Positions 41,943 to 52,081 are shown, counted from the first letter of the stretch. The stretch is DNA of 64,000 nt from Bog-473 sp963788585 (GCA_963788585.1 CAWBHA010000006.1:186001-250000), one strand, 5' to 3'. A program made the numbers and translations. The notes: generated from the sequence alone by a model not told the origin.

Positions 41943-42692
41943 TCAACCGTTCTTCCGGGGACCCACACCCTCCGGGCCGGCTCGCGGGCTCGCCGCCGCG
42001 GCCAAGGCTCGGACTTCGCCGGCCTCGAGGTGGCGCCAGCGCCCGGGTGGCAGGCTCGTGTCGCGCAGCGGGCCGATGCGCGTGCGAACGAGGCGCTCCA
42101 CCGGGTGACCAACCGCCCCGCACATGCGGCGCACCTGGCGGTTGCGGCCCTCGTGAATCACCAGGCGCAGCACCCCTGGGGCGAGGACGCCCACCTCGGC
42201 CGGCGCCGTGCGTCCGTCGTCGAGGTCCACGCCCTCTCGCAGCGCTCGCAGGGCGCCCGGGCCGGGGGTGCCCCCCGCCACTTCGGCCACGTACTCCTTG
42301 GCCACCCCGTGGGACGGATGGGTCAGCAGCTGGGAGAGCGCACCGTCGTTGGTCAGGATCAAGAGGCCTTCAGTCGTGCGGTCCAACCGGCCGACCGCGA
42401 ACACACGGGGTTCGGCCGGCACCAGCGACATGACGGTGGGTCGCCCCTGCGGATCGTCGGCCGTCGTGATCAGGCCGTCGGGCTTGTTCACCAGGTAGTA
42501 GACGAGGTCGGGTGCCACCGGCACGAGTGCCCCGTCGAGCTCGACGCGCACCGTCGCCGGGTCGACGCGACGGCCGAGCGCGGCGACCTCGCCGTCGACG
42601 GTGACACGACCCGCTGCGATGAGCTCTTCGCAGGCCCGCCGGGAACCGATGCCGGCACGGGCGAGCACCTTCTGCAGGCGCTCACCCTCCGG
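41943..42692 (-). CDS. rluB: 23S/16S rRNA pseudouridine synthase (RluB/RsuA family)
   Basis: About 250 residues. The S4 domain (GERLQKVLARAGIGSRRAC, ELIAAGRVTVDGEVAALG) is followed by the catalytic region PRVFAVGRLDRTTEGLLILT with the catalytic Asp in GRLD, and KEYVAEVAGG, RNRQVRRMCGAVGHPV. No normal start codon precedes the S4 domain: the nearest in-frame ATG is 42773, inside scpB, so an indel may have damaged the 5' end and I give only an approximate start. It pseudouridylates rRNA and follows scpB as in other actinobacteria. Confidence 0.88.
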   Translation of the reverse strand, partial: PEGERLQKVLARAGIGSRRACEELIAAGRVTVDGEVAALGRRVDPATVRVELDGALVPVAPDLVYYLVNKPDGLITTADDPQGRPTVMSLVPAEPRVFAVGRLDRTTEGLLILTNDGALSQLLTHPSHGVAKEYVAEVAGGTPGPGALRALREGVDLDDGRTAPAEVGVLAPGVLRLVIHEGRNRQVRRMCGAVGHPVERLVRTRIGPLRDTSLPPGRWRHLEAGEVRALAAAASPRAGPEGVGPRKNG

Positions 42693-42696
42693 CCCC

Positions 42697-43308
42697 TCAG
42701 GTGTCGTCGGACGCCGCCTCGATGCCGAAGCCGAGAGCGGACTGGAGGTCCCGCTCGAAATCGCCCGCCACATCGGGCCCGGGCAGGAATTCCTCCACCG
42801 GTGGCAACTGGTCCAACGAGTCGAGCCCGAGGCGCTCGAGGAACAGGTCGGTCGTGGCGAAGAGCGCGGGCTGACCCGGACCGTCGGCATGGCCCACGAC
42901 GGCGATGTAGCCCCGCTGCTCGAGCAGACGCGTCACCCCGTCGACGTTGACCCCCCGCAACGCCGAGATCTGACCGCGCGAGACGGGTTGACGGTAGGCG
43001 ACGATGGCCAGTGTCTCGAGGGCCGCGGTCGACAGCCGGTGCGATACCTCGCGGTTGGCGAAACGCTCGACGTAGGGCGCCAGATCGGCGCGGGTCTGTA
43101 GCCGCGCTCCGCCAGCGATACGGGCGAGCATGAAGCCCCGGCCCTCACGGTCGTAGGACTGGGCCAGCTCGTCGAGCGCCTCCTCGACGCGTTCGACGGG
43201 CTCTTCGACCAGCTCGGCCAGGAGCCGAGGGGGTAGCGGCTCCACGGCGACCAACAGGATGGCCTCGATCGTCCTTTCCAGCTCGGCGCGCTCCACCGGG
43301 CTCACCAC
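42697..43308 (-). CDS. scpB: Segregation and condensation protein B
   Basis: 203 residues from GTG 43308. RTIEAILLVAVEPLPPRLLA, RLSTAALETLAIVAYRQPVS, RGQISALRGVNVDGVTRLL and PGQPALFATTDLFLERLGL are the winged-helix pairs of ScpB. With ScpA it binds the SMC complex for chromosome condensation. It begins one base after the scpA stop. Acidic C-terminus EAASDDT. Confidence 0.94.
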   Translation of the reverse strand: MVSPVERAELERTIEAILLVAVEPLPPRLLAELVEEPVERVEEALDELAQSYDREGRGFMLARIAGGARLQTRADLAPYVERFANREVSHRLSTAALETLAIVAYRQPVSRGQISALRGVNVDGVTRLLEQRGYIAVVGHADGPGQPALFATTDLFLERLGLDSLDQLPPVEEFLPGPDVAGDFERDLQSALGFGIEAASDDT

Positions 43309-43309
43309 C

Positions 43310-44119
43310 TCACCCTTCGTAGTCGTCGATCTCGTACCCGCCGAGCTCGGCCAGCCCGCGGCCGGTGCTCACTCCAGCCAGCTCGTCGCCACCAAGCCAG
43401 TCGATGCGCAAGTCGCCGAAGGTCCGCCCCTGCCCGAGGGTAACCCGACCCATCTTGCACAGCTCGAGCAGGGCCAAGAAGCGCACGATCACGTCGATGC
43501 GCGTGTGGCATCCGGCCACCAGCGTCCGGAAGGAGGTGGCCCGCTCACGCTCGGGAACGGCGATCAGCTCGGCCACGGCCTCGGACACCGAGACGGTGTC
43601 GACGGTGACGTGTGAGAGGTCGACCCTCGGCACGGGGCGCTCGGCGGACCCCCGCAGGTAGGCCTGCGCGAGGTCTGCCGGCGTGACGCCGGCGAGGAGA
43701 TCGGGGGCGTGCACGGCGAAGTCGTCGTCCAGCCCGACTTCGCGCGGAACGCAGCGCGAGGCCTGCTCGGCCAGGGCGACGAAGACGTCCGCCGCGGCGG
43801 CGTACGCCCGGCACTCGAGCAGCCGCGACAGCAAGAGGTCGCGCTCCTCCCATCCCACGAGGTCCTCGTCCTCCTCCACGACCTCGGAGCCCGGCAACAG
43901 TTTCTGTGACTTCAACTCGATGAGGATCGAGGCCACGAGCAGGAACTCCGAGAGCAGGTTGAAGTCGATGTGGTCGCGCTGCTCGTTCAGGACGCTCACG
44001 AAGCCGTCGACGACCGGCAGGAGCGGGACGTCGAGGACGTCGACCTCGTGGGAGGACACGAGGTGGAGCAGCAGGTCGATCGGACCCTCGAAGACGGGCG
44101 TGGAGATCGCGTAGGCCAC
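43310..44119 (-). CDS. scpA: Segregation and condensation protein A
   Basis: 269 residues. FEGPIDLLLHLVSSHEVDVL is the kleisin N-terminal signature, FLLVASILIELKSQKLLPG the following helix, and RFLALLELCKMGRVTLGQ the C-terminal winged-helix region. ScpA links the SMC heads with ScpB. It heads the reverse-strand run scpA, scpB, rluB and diverges from trpS. Confidence 0.95.
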   Translation of the reverse strand: MAYAISTPVFEGPIDLLLHLVSSHEVDVLDVPLLPVVDGFVSVLNEQRDHIDFNLLSEFLLVASILIELKSQKLLPGSEVVEEDEDLVGWEERDLLLSRLLECRAYAAAADVFVALAEQASRCVPREVGLDDDFAVHAPDLLAGVTPADLAQAYLRGSAERPVPRVDLSHVTVDTVSVSEAVAELIAVPERERATSFRTLVAGCHTRIDVIVRFLALLELCKMGRVTLGQGRTFGDLRIDWLGGDELAGVSTGRGLAELGGYEIDDYEG

Positions 44120-44209
44120 CCGCCGACGTTACCGAACACCCGGGCACTGCCCGCGACACCCCGGCCGGCCTGCCCGGGAACATCCCGGTGCGCCCTACCA
44201 TGGCGCCCC

Positions 44210-45193
44210 ATGAACAGGGTCCTCTCCGGCATCGCGCCATCGGGCAACTTCACCTTGGGGAACTACCTCGGGGCCCTGCGCCACTGGGTGTCGTTCCAGG
44301 ACGCGCACGACGCGTTCTACTGCGTCGTGGACCTGCACGCACTCACCACCGACATCGACCCGGCGCAGCTGCGGGCCAACACGATCGACGCCGCCCTGAA
44401 CCTGCTCTCCGTGGGCCTCGAGCCCGACCGCTGCACCCTGTTCGTCCAGAGCCAGGTGCCCGAGCACACCCGGCTCACCTGGCTGCTCGAGTGCACCGCC
44501 ACGGTGGGAGAGCTCCGGCGGATGACCCAGTTCAAGGACAAGGGCAGGGGCCAGGAGGCGGTGCGGGCGGGGCTCTTCACCTACCCCTGCCTCATGGCGG
44601 CCGACATCCTCCTCTACGGGGCCGACGCCGTCCCGGTCGGTGACGACCAGCGCCAGCACCTCGAGCTGGCACGCGAGGTGGCGGTGCGCTTCAACAACCG
44701 CTACGGCGAGACCTTTGTCGTCCCCGAAGCGGCCATCCCCGGCACGGGCGCACGCGTCATGGACCTCCAGCACCCCGAGCGGAAGATGTCAAAGTCCGTC
44801 GACTCCCCGCTCGGGACCATCGGGTTGCTCGACTCCGACGAGGACATCACGCGCAAGGTGCGCCGCGCCGTCACCGACACCGACGGCGAGATGCGATACG
44901 ACCGCGCCGCCAAGCCAGGTCTGGCCAACCTGCTCGACCTCTTGGCCGCGGCGACCGGACGCACCCCCCAAGACGTGGCGCAGGGCTACACGCGCTACGG
45001 CGACCTCAAGGACGACGTGGCCGAGGCCCTGCGCGACCTGTTGCGGCCGGTGCGCGAACGACGTCTCGCGCTCGAGGGCGACCCTGCCTACGTCGACGCC
45101 GTGCTGGAGCGCGGTGCGGCACAGGCCCACGGGGTGGCGGTGGCGACCTACGCGCGCGCGGCCGATGCGATGGGCCTGCTGCCCGAGAGCTGA
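44210..45193 (+). CDS. trpS: Tryptophanyl-tRNA synthetase
   Basis: 327 residues from ATG 44210. GIAPSGNFTLGNYLGALRHW holds the class I HIGH-type motif (TLGNYLGA), AGLFTYPCLMAADILLYGAD and VPVGDDQRQHLELAREVA form the Trp-binding site, and RKMSKSVDSP is the KMSKS loop. It charges tRNA-Trp and has the size of the short bacterial form. It diverges from scpA and converges with the M50 protease gene, their stops two bases apart. Confidence 0.97.
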   Translation: MNRVLSGIAPSGNFTLGNYLGALRHWVSFQDAHDAFYCVVDLHALTTDIDPAQLRANTIDAALNLLSVGLEPDRCTLFVQSQVPEHTRLTWLLECTATVGELRRMTQFKDKGRGQEAVRAGLFTYPCLMAADILLYGADAVPVGDDQRQHLELAREVAVRFNNRYGETFVVPEAAIPGTGARVMDLQHPERKMSKSVDSPLGTIGLLDSDEDITRKVRRAVTDTDGEMRYDRAAKPGLANLLDLLAAATGRTPQDVAQGYTRYGDLKDDVAEALRDLLRPVRERRLALEGDPAYVDAVLERGAAQAHGVAVATYARAADAMGLLPES

Positions 45194-45194
45194 C

Positions 45195-45943
45195 TCAGAT
45201 TCCGAGGACGCCGGCCCACCAGCTGTAGAGCCGGTCGAAGAGCCATGTCAGCGGCCCGACGTGGCCGTTTCCCGTTAAGAAGAAGTTGAGGAGAACGAGG
45301 ATCGAGCAGCGTAGGCATGGTGTACTGGCGGTAGCGGAGGTAGGTCGGCCACCAGCGCGCCGGTATGAAACGCTCGACGACAGCCGAGCCGTCGAGTGGC
45401 GGCACGGGCACCAGGTTGAAGGCGCAGAGCGCGACGTTGACCCAGCCGGCCAAGAAGACGATCTGCGCCGCGGTCGACCACTGCGCGACCGTCGAAAGGC
45501 CGAACGGCAAGCCCGAGCGGGCGAAGTGCACGAAGACGAGTCCGAAGACTCGCAGCGAACACCGCGTTGATGGCGGGCCCGGCGAGCGCGACAAGCACGC
45601 CCTCGTTGCGCGGGCTCCGCAGGTTGGCGGTGTTGACCGGCACCGGCTTGGCCCACCCAATGACGCCGAAGGAGGTGAGCGAGAGCAACGCTGGCACGAT
45701 CAGGGTACCGACCGGGTCGACGTGGGACACCGGGTTGAGCGTCAGTCGGCCGGCGCGTGCCGCTGTGTTGTCGCCGAACATCTTGGCCACCCACCCGTGC
45801 GAGATCTCGTGCAAGATGATCGACGGCACGACGCAACAGAAGACGATGATGTCCTGCTCGGTGATGTTGTGGTGGACGACGAGCGCCACCACCAAGATCG
45901 CGATGGCGGCGATCCACAGGGTGCGCTTGGTCCGCTGATCCAT
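45195..45943 (-). pseudogene. Site-2 protease (M50 family), two frameshifts as given
   Basis: From ATG 45943: RTLWIAAIAILVVALVVHHN, SIILHEISHGWVAKMFGDN (zinc motif HExxH), LNPVSHVDPVGTLIVPALLS, GWAKPVPVN and LVALAGPAINAVFA. The frame shifts near 45555, continues VFGLVFVHFARSGLP, LCAFNLVPVPPLDGSAVVER (third zinc ligand, NPDG-like), and shifts again near 45300 before LNFFLTGNG, ending at 45195. Intact, it would be a membrane protease that cuts transmembrane anchors. Because the gene is core-type and otherwise well kept, sequencing errors are likely. Confidence 0.85.
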
Positions 45944-45979
45944 CGGGCGCCTCCCGGAGGAGGCACCGGGGGTGCGCAC

Positions 45980-46336
45980 CTAGTGCTTGGCGGCGTCGAC
46001 GATGCAGAGGCGGGCCGCCGGCATGGCCTCGAGCCGGGCCGCACCGATGGGCTTCCCACAGACCTCGCAGTTGCCGTAGGTGCCCTCCTGGAGCCGCTGG
46101 ATGGCGGCCTCCACCTCGTCGAGGGCCTCCCGGAGCTCGGTCGCCAGCCGCTCCGCCTCGCCCCGCTCGGCCGTGACCTGGCTGGAGTCGGCGAAGTTCG
46201 AGTCGTAGTTGAGGCCACTCCCCTGGTCCGCGAAGCCCAGCTCCTTCAGCTGGGCCTGCAACCCGGCCTGCTCCTCGCGCAAGAGGGCGGAAAAGTCGGC
46301 GCTGGCGGTCTCCGCCGTGGGGGCCTCGTTCGGCAT
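45980..46336 (-). CDS. DksA/TraR-type zinc-finger protein with one ligand altered
   Basis: 118 residues. SALLREEQAGLQAQLKELGF and ERLATELREALDEVEAAIQRL form the coiled coil, and GNCEVCGKPIGAARLEAMP leads to ARLCIVDAAKH. DksA/TraR zinc fingers use C-x2-C...C-x2-C; here the last pair reads CIVD, so the fourth Cys is Asp. DksA-like proteins bind RNA polymerase through the secondary channel; in actinobacteria such proteins are often called RbpA-like or TraR/DksA family. Function in this organism is unknown. Confidence 0.87.
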   Translation of the reverse strand: MPNEAPTAETASADFSALLREEQAGLQAQLKELGFADQGSGLNYDSNFADSSQVTAERGEAERLATELREALDEVEAAIQRLQEGTYGNCEVCGKPIGAARLEAMPAARLCIVDAAKH

Positions 46337-46340
46337 GGAG

Positions 46341-47301
46341 TCATGCTACGCGGTCCCTCCCCCCCTTTGTTCCCGCCCGCGGGTGGGCGCCCTCGTACGC
46401 CCGCCGCAGGTGCTCGGGCGACACCTTGGTGTAGCGCTGTGTCGTGGCAACGGAGGCGTGGCCGAGAAGCTCTTGGACGACCCGGACGTCGGCGCCCCTG
46501 CTCAGCATGTGGGTGGCGCAGGAGTGGCGCAGGACGTGGGGGCTCACTTTGGCTTCCAGGCCGACTCGCGCCGCGTACCGCTTGACGACGCCGAAGACCC
46601 CGACGCGGGTGAGACGTCCCCCTCGGGCGTTGAGAAACACCGCCTCCGCGTCGCTGCGGCGCGCCCACTTCTTCGGGACGACCAGCGCGCGCCCCTTGCC
46701 CGACAGCCAGTCCGCCGAGCGCGGCGCGGGCCAGCCGGCCCAGCGGGACGACGCGCTCCTTGTCCCCCTTGCCCAGCACGCGCACCAGTGGCAGGCCCTC
46801 GGTCTCGACGGCGTCGCCGACGTCGCCCAGGTTGAGCCCGACCACCTCGCTGACGCGGGCGCCCGTGCCGTAGAGGACCTCGAGCAGCGCACGGTCACGC
46901 AGGACCATCGGACCCATTCCGACCACGGCCCCGAGCAGGCGTTGCGTCTCCTCCTCGCTGAGCGCCTTCGGCAAGAGATCCGTGACCGACGTCGAGGGCA
47001 GGTCGAGCGCCGGGTCGTCGGTCCGCATCCCCTCCTCGACCAGAAAGCGGTGGAAGCCCCTGATGCTCGACTGCGCCCGGGCCACCGAAGCGGCGTTGTG
47101 CGTCGCCCGCAGGCCGGCCAAGTGCGCGGCCACCTCCGCGCCCGTGGCGGCGTCGATGGCGTGGCCGGCGGCGGCGCGCACGGTCGCGTCGTAGGCGGCA
47201 AGGTCGCGCCGGTACGCCGCGAGCGTGCGGGGCGAGCGTCCCCGCTCCACCTCGAGCCAGGACAGGAACTCCTCGGCCGGCCGGGGCAAGGCGCCCGTCA
47301 C
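46341..47301 (-). pseudogene. xerD: Tyrosine recombinase XerD, one frameshift
   Basis: GTG 47301 starts ALPRPAEEFLSWLEVERGRS, RTLAAYRRDLAAYDA, then the catalytic domain: LLEVLYGTGARVSEVVGLNL (Arg I), VLGKGDKERVVPLGR. A one-base shift near 46710 moves to the second frame: SPHVLRHSCATHMLSRGAD (H-x-x-R), LGHASVATTQRYTKVS (His and nucleophilic Tyr), ending at 46341. XerD resolves chromosome dimers with XerC at dif. Order pyrG, NUDIX, xerD is standard in actinobacteria. As XerD is nearly universal, an assembly error is a strong option. Confidence 0.88.
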
Positions 47302-47856
47302 GGCAGCCGGCCCGTCCCGGCCAGGCGCTCGGCGCGCCAGGAAGAGCCCGAGCACCGTCGACTCGTCCTTGAGCGTCCCGTCGGCCACCAGGTCGTCGAG
47401 GTCGGCCAGACGGATCCGCTCGACCGTCATGTACCCCTCCTCGATGCCGTCCGGCCGCGCCTCGGTGATGCTGAGCCCGGTGGCGAGAAAGATCATCGTC
47501 AGCTGGTCACTCCAGCCCGGCGTGTTCCAGGTGCCGATGAGGGGCTCCCAGTGCGCCGCCTCGAGCCCGGCCTCCTCGGCCAGTTCGCGCCGCGCCGTTT
47601 CCTCCGGCGTCTCGTCGGGCTTGTCGCGCGTCCCGGCCGGGATCTCGAGCACCATGGTGTCGACGGCCACGCGGTACTGGCGGACCACCGACACGGTGCC
47701 GTCCTCGTGCACGGGAACGACGGTGACGGCGCCGGGGTGGCGGACCACCACCCGTTCGAAGGCCGTGCCCGCCGGATCGAGGAGCTCGAGGCGCTCCACC
47801 CGGAAGAGCCAGGCCCGCAGGAGCTCCTCCTGCGCGACACGTCGGAAGCCCGGCAC
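47302..47856 (-). CDS. NUDIX hydrolase (ADP-ribose pyrophosphatase type), open into xerD
   Basis: From GTG 47856: RVVVRHPGAVTVVPVHED, VSVVRQYRVAVDTMVLEIPAG and the Nudix box GTRDKPDETPEETARRELAE, EAGL. Such enzymes cut ADP-ribose. There is no stop codon between this domain and XerD, so the two read as one frame; I end the feature at the presumed xerD GTG. Either the genes are fused or an indel removed the stop. It starts 8 bases after pyrG ends. Confidence 0.85.
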
Positions 47857-47863
47857 CGGCGCC

Positions 47864-49504
47864 CTAGGTGACGGCGTCGAGGTCGAGGAGATGCGGCTCG
47901 CGGCCCTCGGCCCGCTCCAACGCCGCCCCCACCAGGTTGCGAAAGAGCGGATGGGCGCGGTCGGGCCGGCTCTTGAACTCGGGGTGGGCCTGGGTGGCCA
48001 CCCAGTAGGGATGATCCTCGAGCTCGACGAATTCGACGAGGCGACCGTCGGGCGAGCTGCCCGAGCAGACGAGGCCCACCGCCTCCAGCTTGGTCTTGTA
48101 GCGGTTGTTGAACTCGAAGCGGTGCCGGTGGCGCTCGGTCACCCCGAGGGTGCCGTAGGCCTGGGCGACCTTGGAACCGGGCAGCAGCACCGCTTGGTAC
48201 GAGCCGAGCCGCATGGTCCCGCCCTTGTGGGTCACCTCGGCCTGGTCGGGCATCAGGTCGATCACCAGGTGCGGGGAGAGGCTGTCGAACTCGCGCGAAT
48301 TCGCCCGCTCCAGGTGGGCCCAGTCGCGGGCCACCGAGATCACCATCACGTGCAGTCCGAGGCACAGCCCGAGGCACGGGATGCCGTTGTCGCGCGCGTA
48401 GCCGGCGGCGGCCACCATCCCCTCGATGCCCCGCTCGCCGAAGCCACCCGGGATCACGATGGCGTCGAGGCCGCGCAGGCGTTCGGTGGCCAGCAGTCCT
48501 GGCACCAGCTCGGCGTCGATCCAGTCGAGCTCGACCTCGGCCGTGTGGTGGAAGCCGGCATGGCGCAACGCCTCGACGACGGACAGGTACGCGTCGGGCA
48601 TGTTGACGTACTTGCCGACGATCCCGACCTTCACTCGGCGTGTCAGCGACTCGACGCGACCCACGAGCGCCTCCCATTCGGAGAGGTCGATCTCGTGCGA
48701 GGCCTCGTCGATGCCGAGCGTGCTGCAGACGTAGGCGTCGAGCCCTTGCTCGTGCAGCACCAGCGGGATCTCGTAGATGCTGGGCGCGTCGACGGCGGAG
48801 ACCACCGCGTCGATGGCGACGTCGCACTGCAGGGAGATCTTGCGCTTCAGCGATTCGGAGATGGGCTTGTCGCTGCGGCAGACGATGACGTCGGGCTGGA
48901 TACCACGGCTGCGCAGCTCGGTCACCGAGTGTTGGGTCGGCTTCGTCTTCTGCTCGCCCGAGACGAGGTAGGGAACGAGCGTGAGGTGGACGTAACAGAC
49001 GTTGTCCCGGCCGATGTCCCGACGGAACTGCCGGATCGCCTCGATGAAGGGCACGATCTCGATGTCGCCGACCGTCCCGCCGATCTCGACGATGACGATG
49101 TCGACGTCCTCGTCGGCCAGGCGCCGGATGCGGTCCTTGATCTCGTCGGTGACGTGCGGGATGACCTGGACCGTCCGCCCGAGGAAGTCACCGCGGCGCT
49201 CCTTCTCGATCACCGAGCGGTAGATGCCGCCCGTCGTCGTGTTGGAGCGCTTCGACAGGTTCTCGTCGATGAAGCGCTCGTAGTGGCCGAGGTCCAGGTC
49301 CGTCTCGCCGCCGTCGTCGGTGACGAAGACCTCGCCGTGCTCCCCCGGGTTCATGGTGCCGGGGTCGACGTTGATGTAGGGGTCGAGCTTGCACATCGTC
49401 ACCCGCAGGCCTCGGCACTTGAGGAGCCGACCGAGCGAGGAGGCGGTGAGTCCCTTCCCGAGCGAGCTCGAGACTCCGCCGGTGACGAAGATGAACTTGC
49501 TCAC
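47864..49504 (-). CDS. pyrG: CTP synthase
   Basis: 546 residues. The synthetase domain opens FIFVTGGVSSSLGKGLTASS (P-loop), with CKLDPYINVDPGTMNPGEHG and DLGHYERFI. The glutaminase domain has GIPCLGLCLGLHVMVISVAR (nucleophile Cys in LGLCLG) and the final AHPEFKSRP (catalytic His-x-Glu). It aminates UTP to CTP using glutamine. It is intact in frame and lies between recN and the NUDIX gene, as in Mycobacterium. Confidence 0.97.
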   Translation of the reverse strand: MSKFIFVTGGVSSSLGKGLTASSLGRLLKCRGLRVTMCKLDPYINVDPGTMNPGEHGEVFVTDDGGETDLDLGHYERFIDENLSKRSNTTTGGIYRSVIEKERRGDFLGRTVQVIPHVTDEIKDRIRRLADEDVDIVIVEIGGTVGDIEIVPFIEAIRQFRRDIGRDNVCYVHLTLVPYLVSGEQKTKPTQHSVTELRSRGIQPDVIVCRSDKPISESLKRKISLQCDVAIDAVVSAVDAPSIYEIPLVLHEQGLDAYVCSTLGIDEASHEIDLSEWEALVGRVESLTRRVKVGIVGKYVNMPDAYLSVVEALRHAGFHHTAEVELDWIDAELVPGLLATERLRGLDAIVIPGGFGERGIEGMVAAAGYARDNGIPCLGLCLGLHVMVISVARDWAHLERANSREFDSLSPHLVIDLMPDQAEVTHKGGTMRLGSYQAVLLPGSKVAQAYGTLGVTERHRHRFEFNNRYKTKLEAVGLVCSGSSPDGRLVEFVELEDHPYWVATQAHPEFKSRPDRAHPLFRNLVGAALERAEGREPHLLDLDAVT

Positions 49505-49588
49505 GCCGCCTTCGGGACGCCGAGCATCGCGTCGGGTGATCGGTGCACCGGACCACGATAATCGAACGCGGGCGGACTCGTGGCGGAC

Positions 49589-51204
49589 CTACCCACCGTG
49601 CGTCGCGCCGAGCAGCTCGCGGGCGTGGGCGCGGGCGGCGTCGCTCCCCGGGTGGCCCGACAGCATCCGGGACAGCTCGGTCACACGCGCCTCGCCCTGC
49701 ACCGCGGTGGCCGTCGTCACCGTGCGGCCGCCCGTCGACGCCTTCTCCACCATGACCTGCGCGTCGGCCTGCGAGGCGACCTGGGCCAGGTGAGTGACGA
49801 CGAGCACCTGGCGCTGGCACGCCACCTCGTGGAGCGCCTCACCGAGGGCGAGCGCCGCGGCGCCGCCGACGCCGGCGTCCACCTCGTCGAACACCATCGT
49901 CTGGGGCCCTCCGAGGTCCACGAGCCGGATCGCCAGCATGGCGCGGGCGAGCTCGCCGCCCGACGCGGCACGGGCCAGCGGCTGCACCGGCTCGCCCACG
50001 TTCGCCCCGAGGAGGAGCTCGACGGGCTCGCCGGTCCCCTTGGGTGCCAGGCGCACCTCGACGCGGGCCCCCGCCATGGCCAGGGCGCCCAGCCGCTCGC
50101 CCACCTGCGCGCCGAACGCGCCCGCCGCCTTCGCGCGCACGCGGCGCACGGCCGCCTCGGCCTGGGCCAGCTCGGCGCGGCGCGCGTCCTGTTCGGCCTG
50201 GAGCCGCGCCGCCTCGCCCTCGGCGTCCTCGAGCACGGCGAGTCGCGCCGCGCCCCGCACGCCGAAGTCGGTGACGGCGGCCAGGTCCTCGCCGTACTTC
50301 CGTCGCAGGTCCGCCAGCAGGCGCCGTCGATCCTGGACCGCGGCCAGCCGGGCGGGGTCGTCCTCCCAGCCCTCGACCTCGTCGCGCAGGGAGCGGGCCA
50401 CGTCGGAGAGCTCGACACCGGCCGCCGCGGACGCGCACGCGGTAGGGGTCGAAGGCCGCGCGCCCGGTGAGCGCACCCGCGGCGCGCGCCAACAGGTCGA
50501 GGGCACCCCCCTCGCCCGCCGAGGGATCGATCGACTCCGCCGCGTCGAGCGCGGCGGCGCGCGACGCCCCGGCGTCGGCCAGGCGATCCTCCTCGGCCAG
50601 CAAGGCCGCCTCCTCGCCGGGGTCCTCGAGGCGAGCCGCCGCGATCTCGGCCACCTGATACCGCAGGACGTCGGTCTCGCGGCGCGCGCTGCTGCGCGTC
50701 GCCCCCGAGCGCGGCCAGCCCGTCGTCCAGTGCGCGCAGCTGACTGCGCAGCGCGCGGACGCGGCTGAGATCGGTCCCGGCGAAGGCATCGAGCACGTCG
50801 CGCTGTGCGGAAGCGGTCACGAGCGCGCGGTGCTCGTGCTGGCCGTGGACCTCGACCAGGTCCGCCGCCGCCTCAGCGAGCGCGCCGACGGACGCCATGC
50901 GCCCGTCGACCCAGGCCCGCGTGCGCCCCTCCGCCGGCACCGAGCGGGCCAGGATGACCTCGACGGGATCCGCACCGCCGGACCCGGGAGCGGGGACCAC
51001 GAAGCGCGCCTCGACGAGCGCCTCGACCGCGCCCGCGCGCACCATGCCGGGGCTGGCGCGTCCCCCGAGGACCAGCTGGAGCGCCTCGACGACGAGCGTC
51101 TTGCCGGCACCCGTCTCGCCGGTCAACGCGGTCATGCCCGGTCCGAAGGAGAGCGTGAGGTCCTCGATGACGCCGAGGTCCCGGACCCGCAGCTCGGTGA
51201 GCAC
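49589..51204 (-). pseudogene. recN: DNA repair protein RecN, two frameshifts as given
   Basis: GTG 51204 begins LTELRVRDLGVIEDLTLSFG and GMTALTGETGAGKTLVVEAL (Walker A). Near 50690 the frame moves: DVLRYQVAEIAAARLEDPGE, a coiled-coil half. Near 50430 it moves again: SLRDEVEGWEDDPARL, RRRLLADLRRKYGEDLAAV, ASGGELARAMLAIRLVD (ABC signature) and TMVFDEVDAGVGGAAALALG (Walker B). RecN is an SMC-like protein for double-strand break repair. Three perfect segments in three frames in a conserved gene point to sequence error or recent decay. Confidence 0.9.
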
Positions 51205-51211
51205 GGCGCGC

Positions 51212-52081
51212 TCAGATCTCCCGGTCCGCCAGCAGCCGGAAGCGGAGGATGCCGCCGAAGGTCTGGGGCGCGTGGCGCACCACGCGCACGGGTCGCTCCG
51301 CCACCTTGCAGGTCACGGTGGCTCCCGGCTGCAGCCGCCCCACCTCCGCGCCGTCGATGACCAGCACGCCGTTGCGGTCGGGGACGACCTCGACGCGCAC
51401 CGCCTGCTCGTCGGTGAGGACGAGGCTGCGGTCGAGCGAGAAGTGCGGGGCCACCGGCGTCACCACGAGGGCGCGCAGCGTGGGCGCCAGGATGGGACCG
51501 CCGGCGGAGAGGTTGTAGGCGGTCGATCCGGTCGGGGTGGCGATGATGAGGCCGTCGGCCGAGTACGTGAGCGCCGTCTCGCCGTCCACGCTCGTGGCCA
51601 GCCGCACCGTGTGGCCGAAGTCGATCTTCTCGATCACCACCTCGTTCAGGGCGAGCAGGGTCGAGACGCCATCAGGCAGGGAACGGTCCGCGATCACCAC
51701 CTCGAGCGCGCAGCGCGCCTCGACCGACGCCTTGCCCTCGAAGACCGCCGTCAGTGCCTCGCGCACCTGATCGGGCAGCAGGTCGGGCAGGTAGCCCAGG
51801 CGGCCGAAGTTGACGCCCAGGACCGGCACGTCCGCGGCGGCGGCCAGGCGCACCACGCGCAGGAAGGTGCCGTCGCCGCCCATGCTGACCGCCACGGTGG
51901 TGCCGGCGAGGTCCACCGCGCCGAGGTCGGTCTCGGCCCCCGACTCGGTCACCCGGTCGGGGCCGCTGAAGCGCAAGATGCGCGCCACGTCGCCGCGTTC
52001 GGTCAGCCAGGCTGCGGTGTCGGTCGCCAGCGCCAGCGCGTCGGGACGCTGGGGGTGGACGAGGAAGGTGACGGTCGCCAT
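51212..52081 (-). CDS. nadK: NAD kinase
   Basis: 289 residues. AVSMGGDGTFLRVVRLAAAA contains the GGDGT motif that binds NAD and ATP, VLGVNFGRLGYLPDLLPDQV follows, LALNEVVIEKIDFGHTVRLA and DGLIIATPTGSTAYNLSAGG are the remaining conserved boxes. It makes NADP and is essential in most bacteria. It lies between tlyA and recN, 7 bases before recN. Confidence 0.96.
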   Translation of the reverse strand: MATVTFLVHPQRPDALALATDTAAWLTERGDVARILRFSGPDRVTESGAETDLGAVDLAGTTVAVSMGGDGTFLRVVRLAAAADVPVLGVNFGRLGYLPDLLPDQVREALTAVFEGKASVEARCALEVVIADRSLPDGVSTLLALNEVVIEKIDFGHTVRLATSVDGETALTYSADGLIIATPTGSTAYNLSAGGPILAPTLRALVVTPVAPHFSLDRSLVLTDEQAVRVEVVPDRNGVLVIDGAEVGRLQPGATVTCKVAERPVRVVRHAPQTFGGILRFRLLADREI

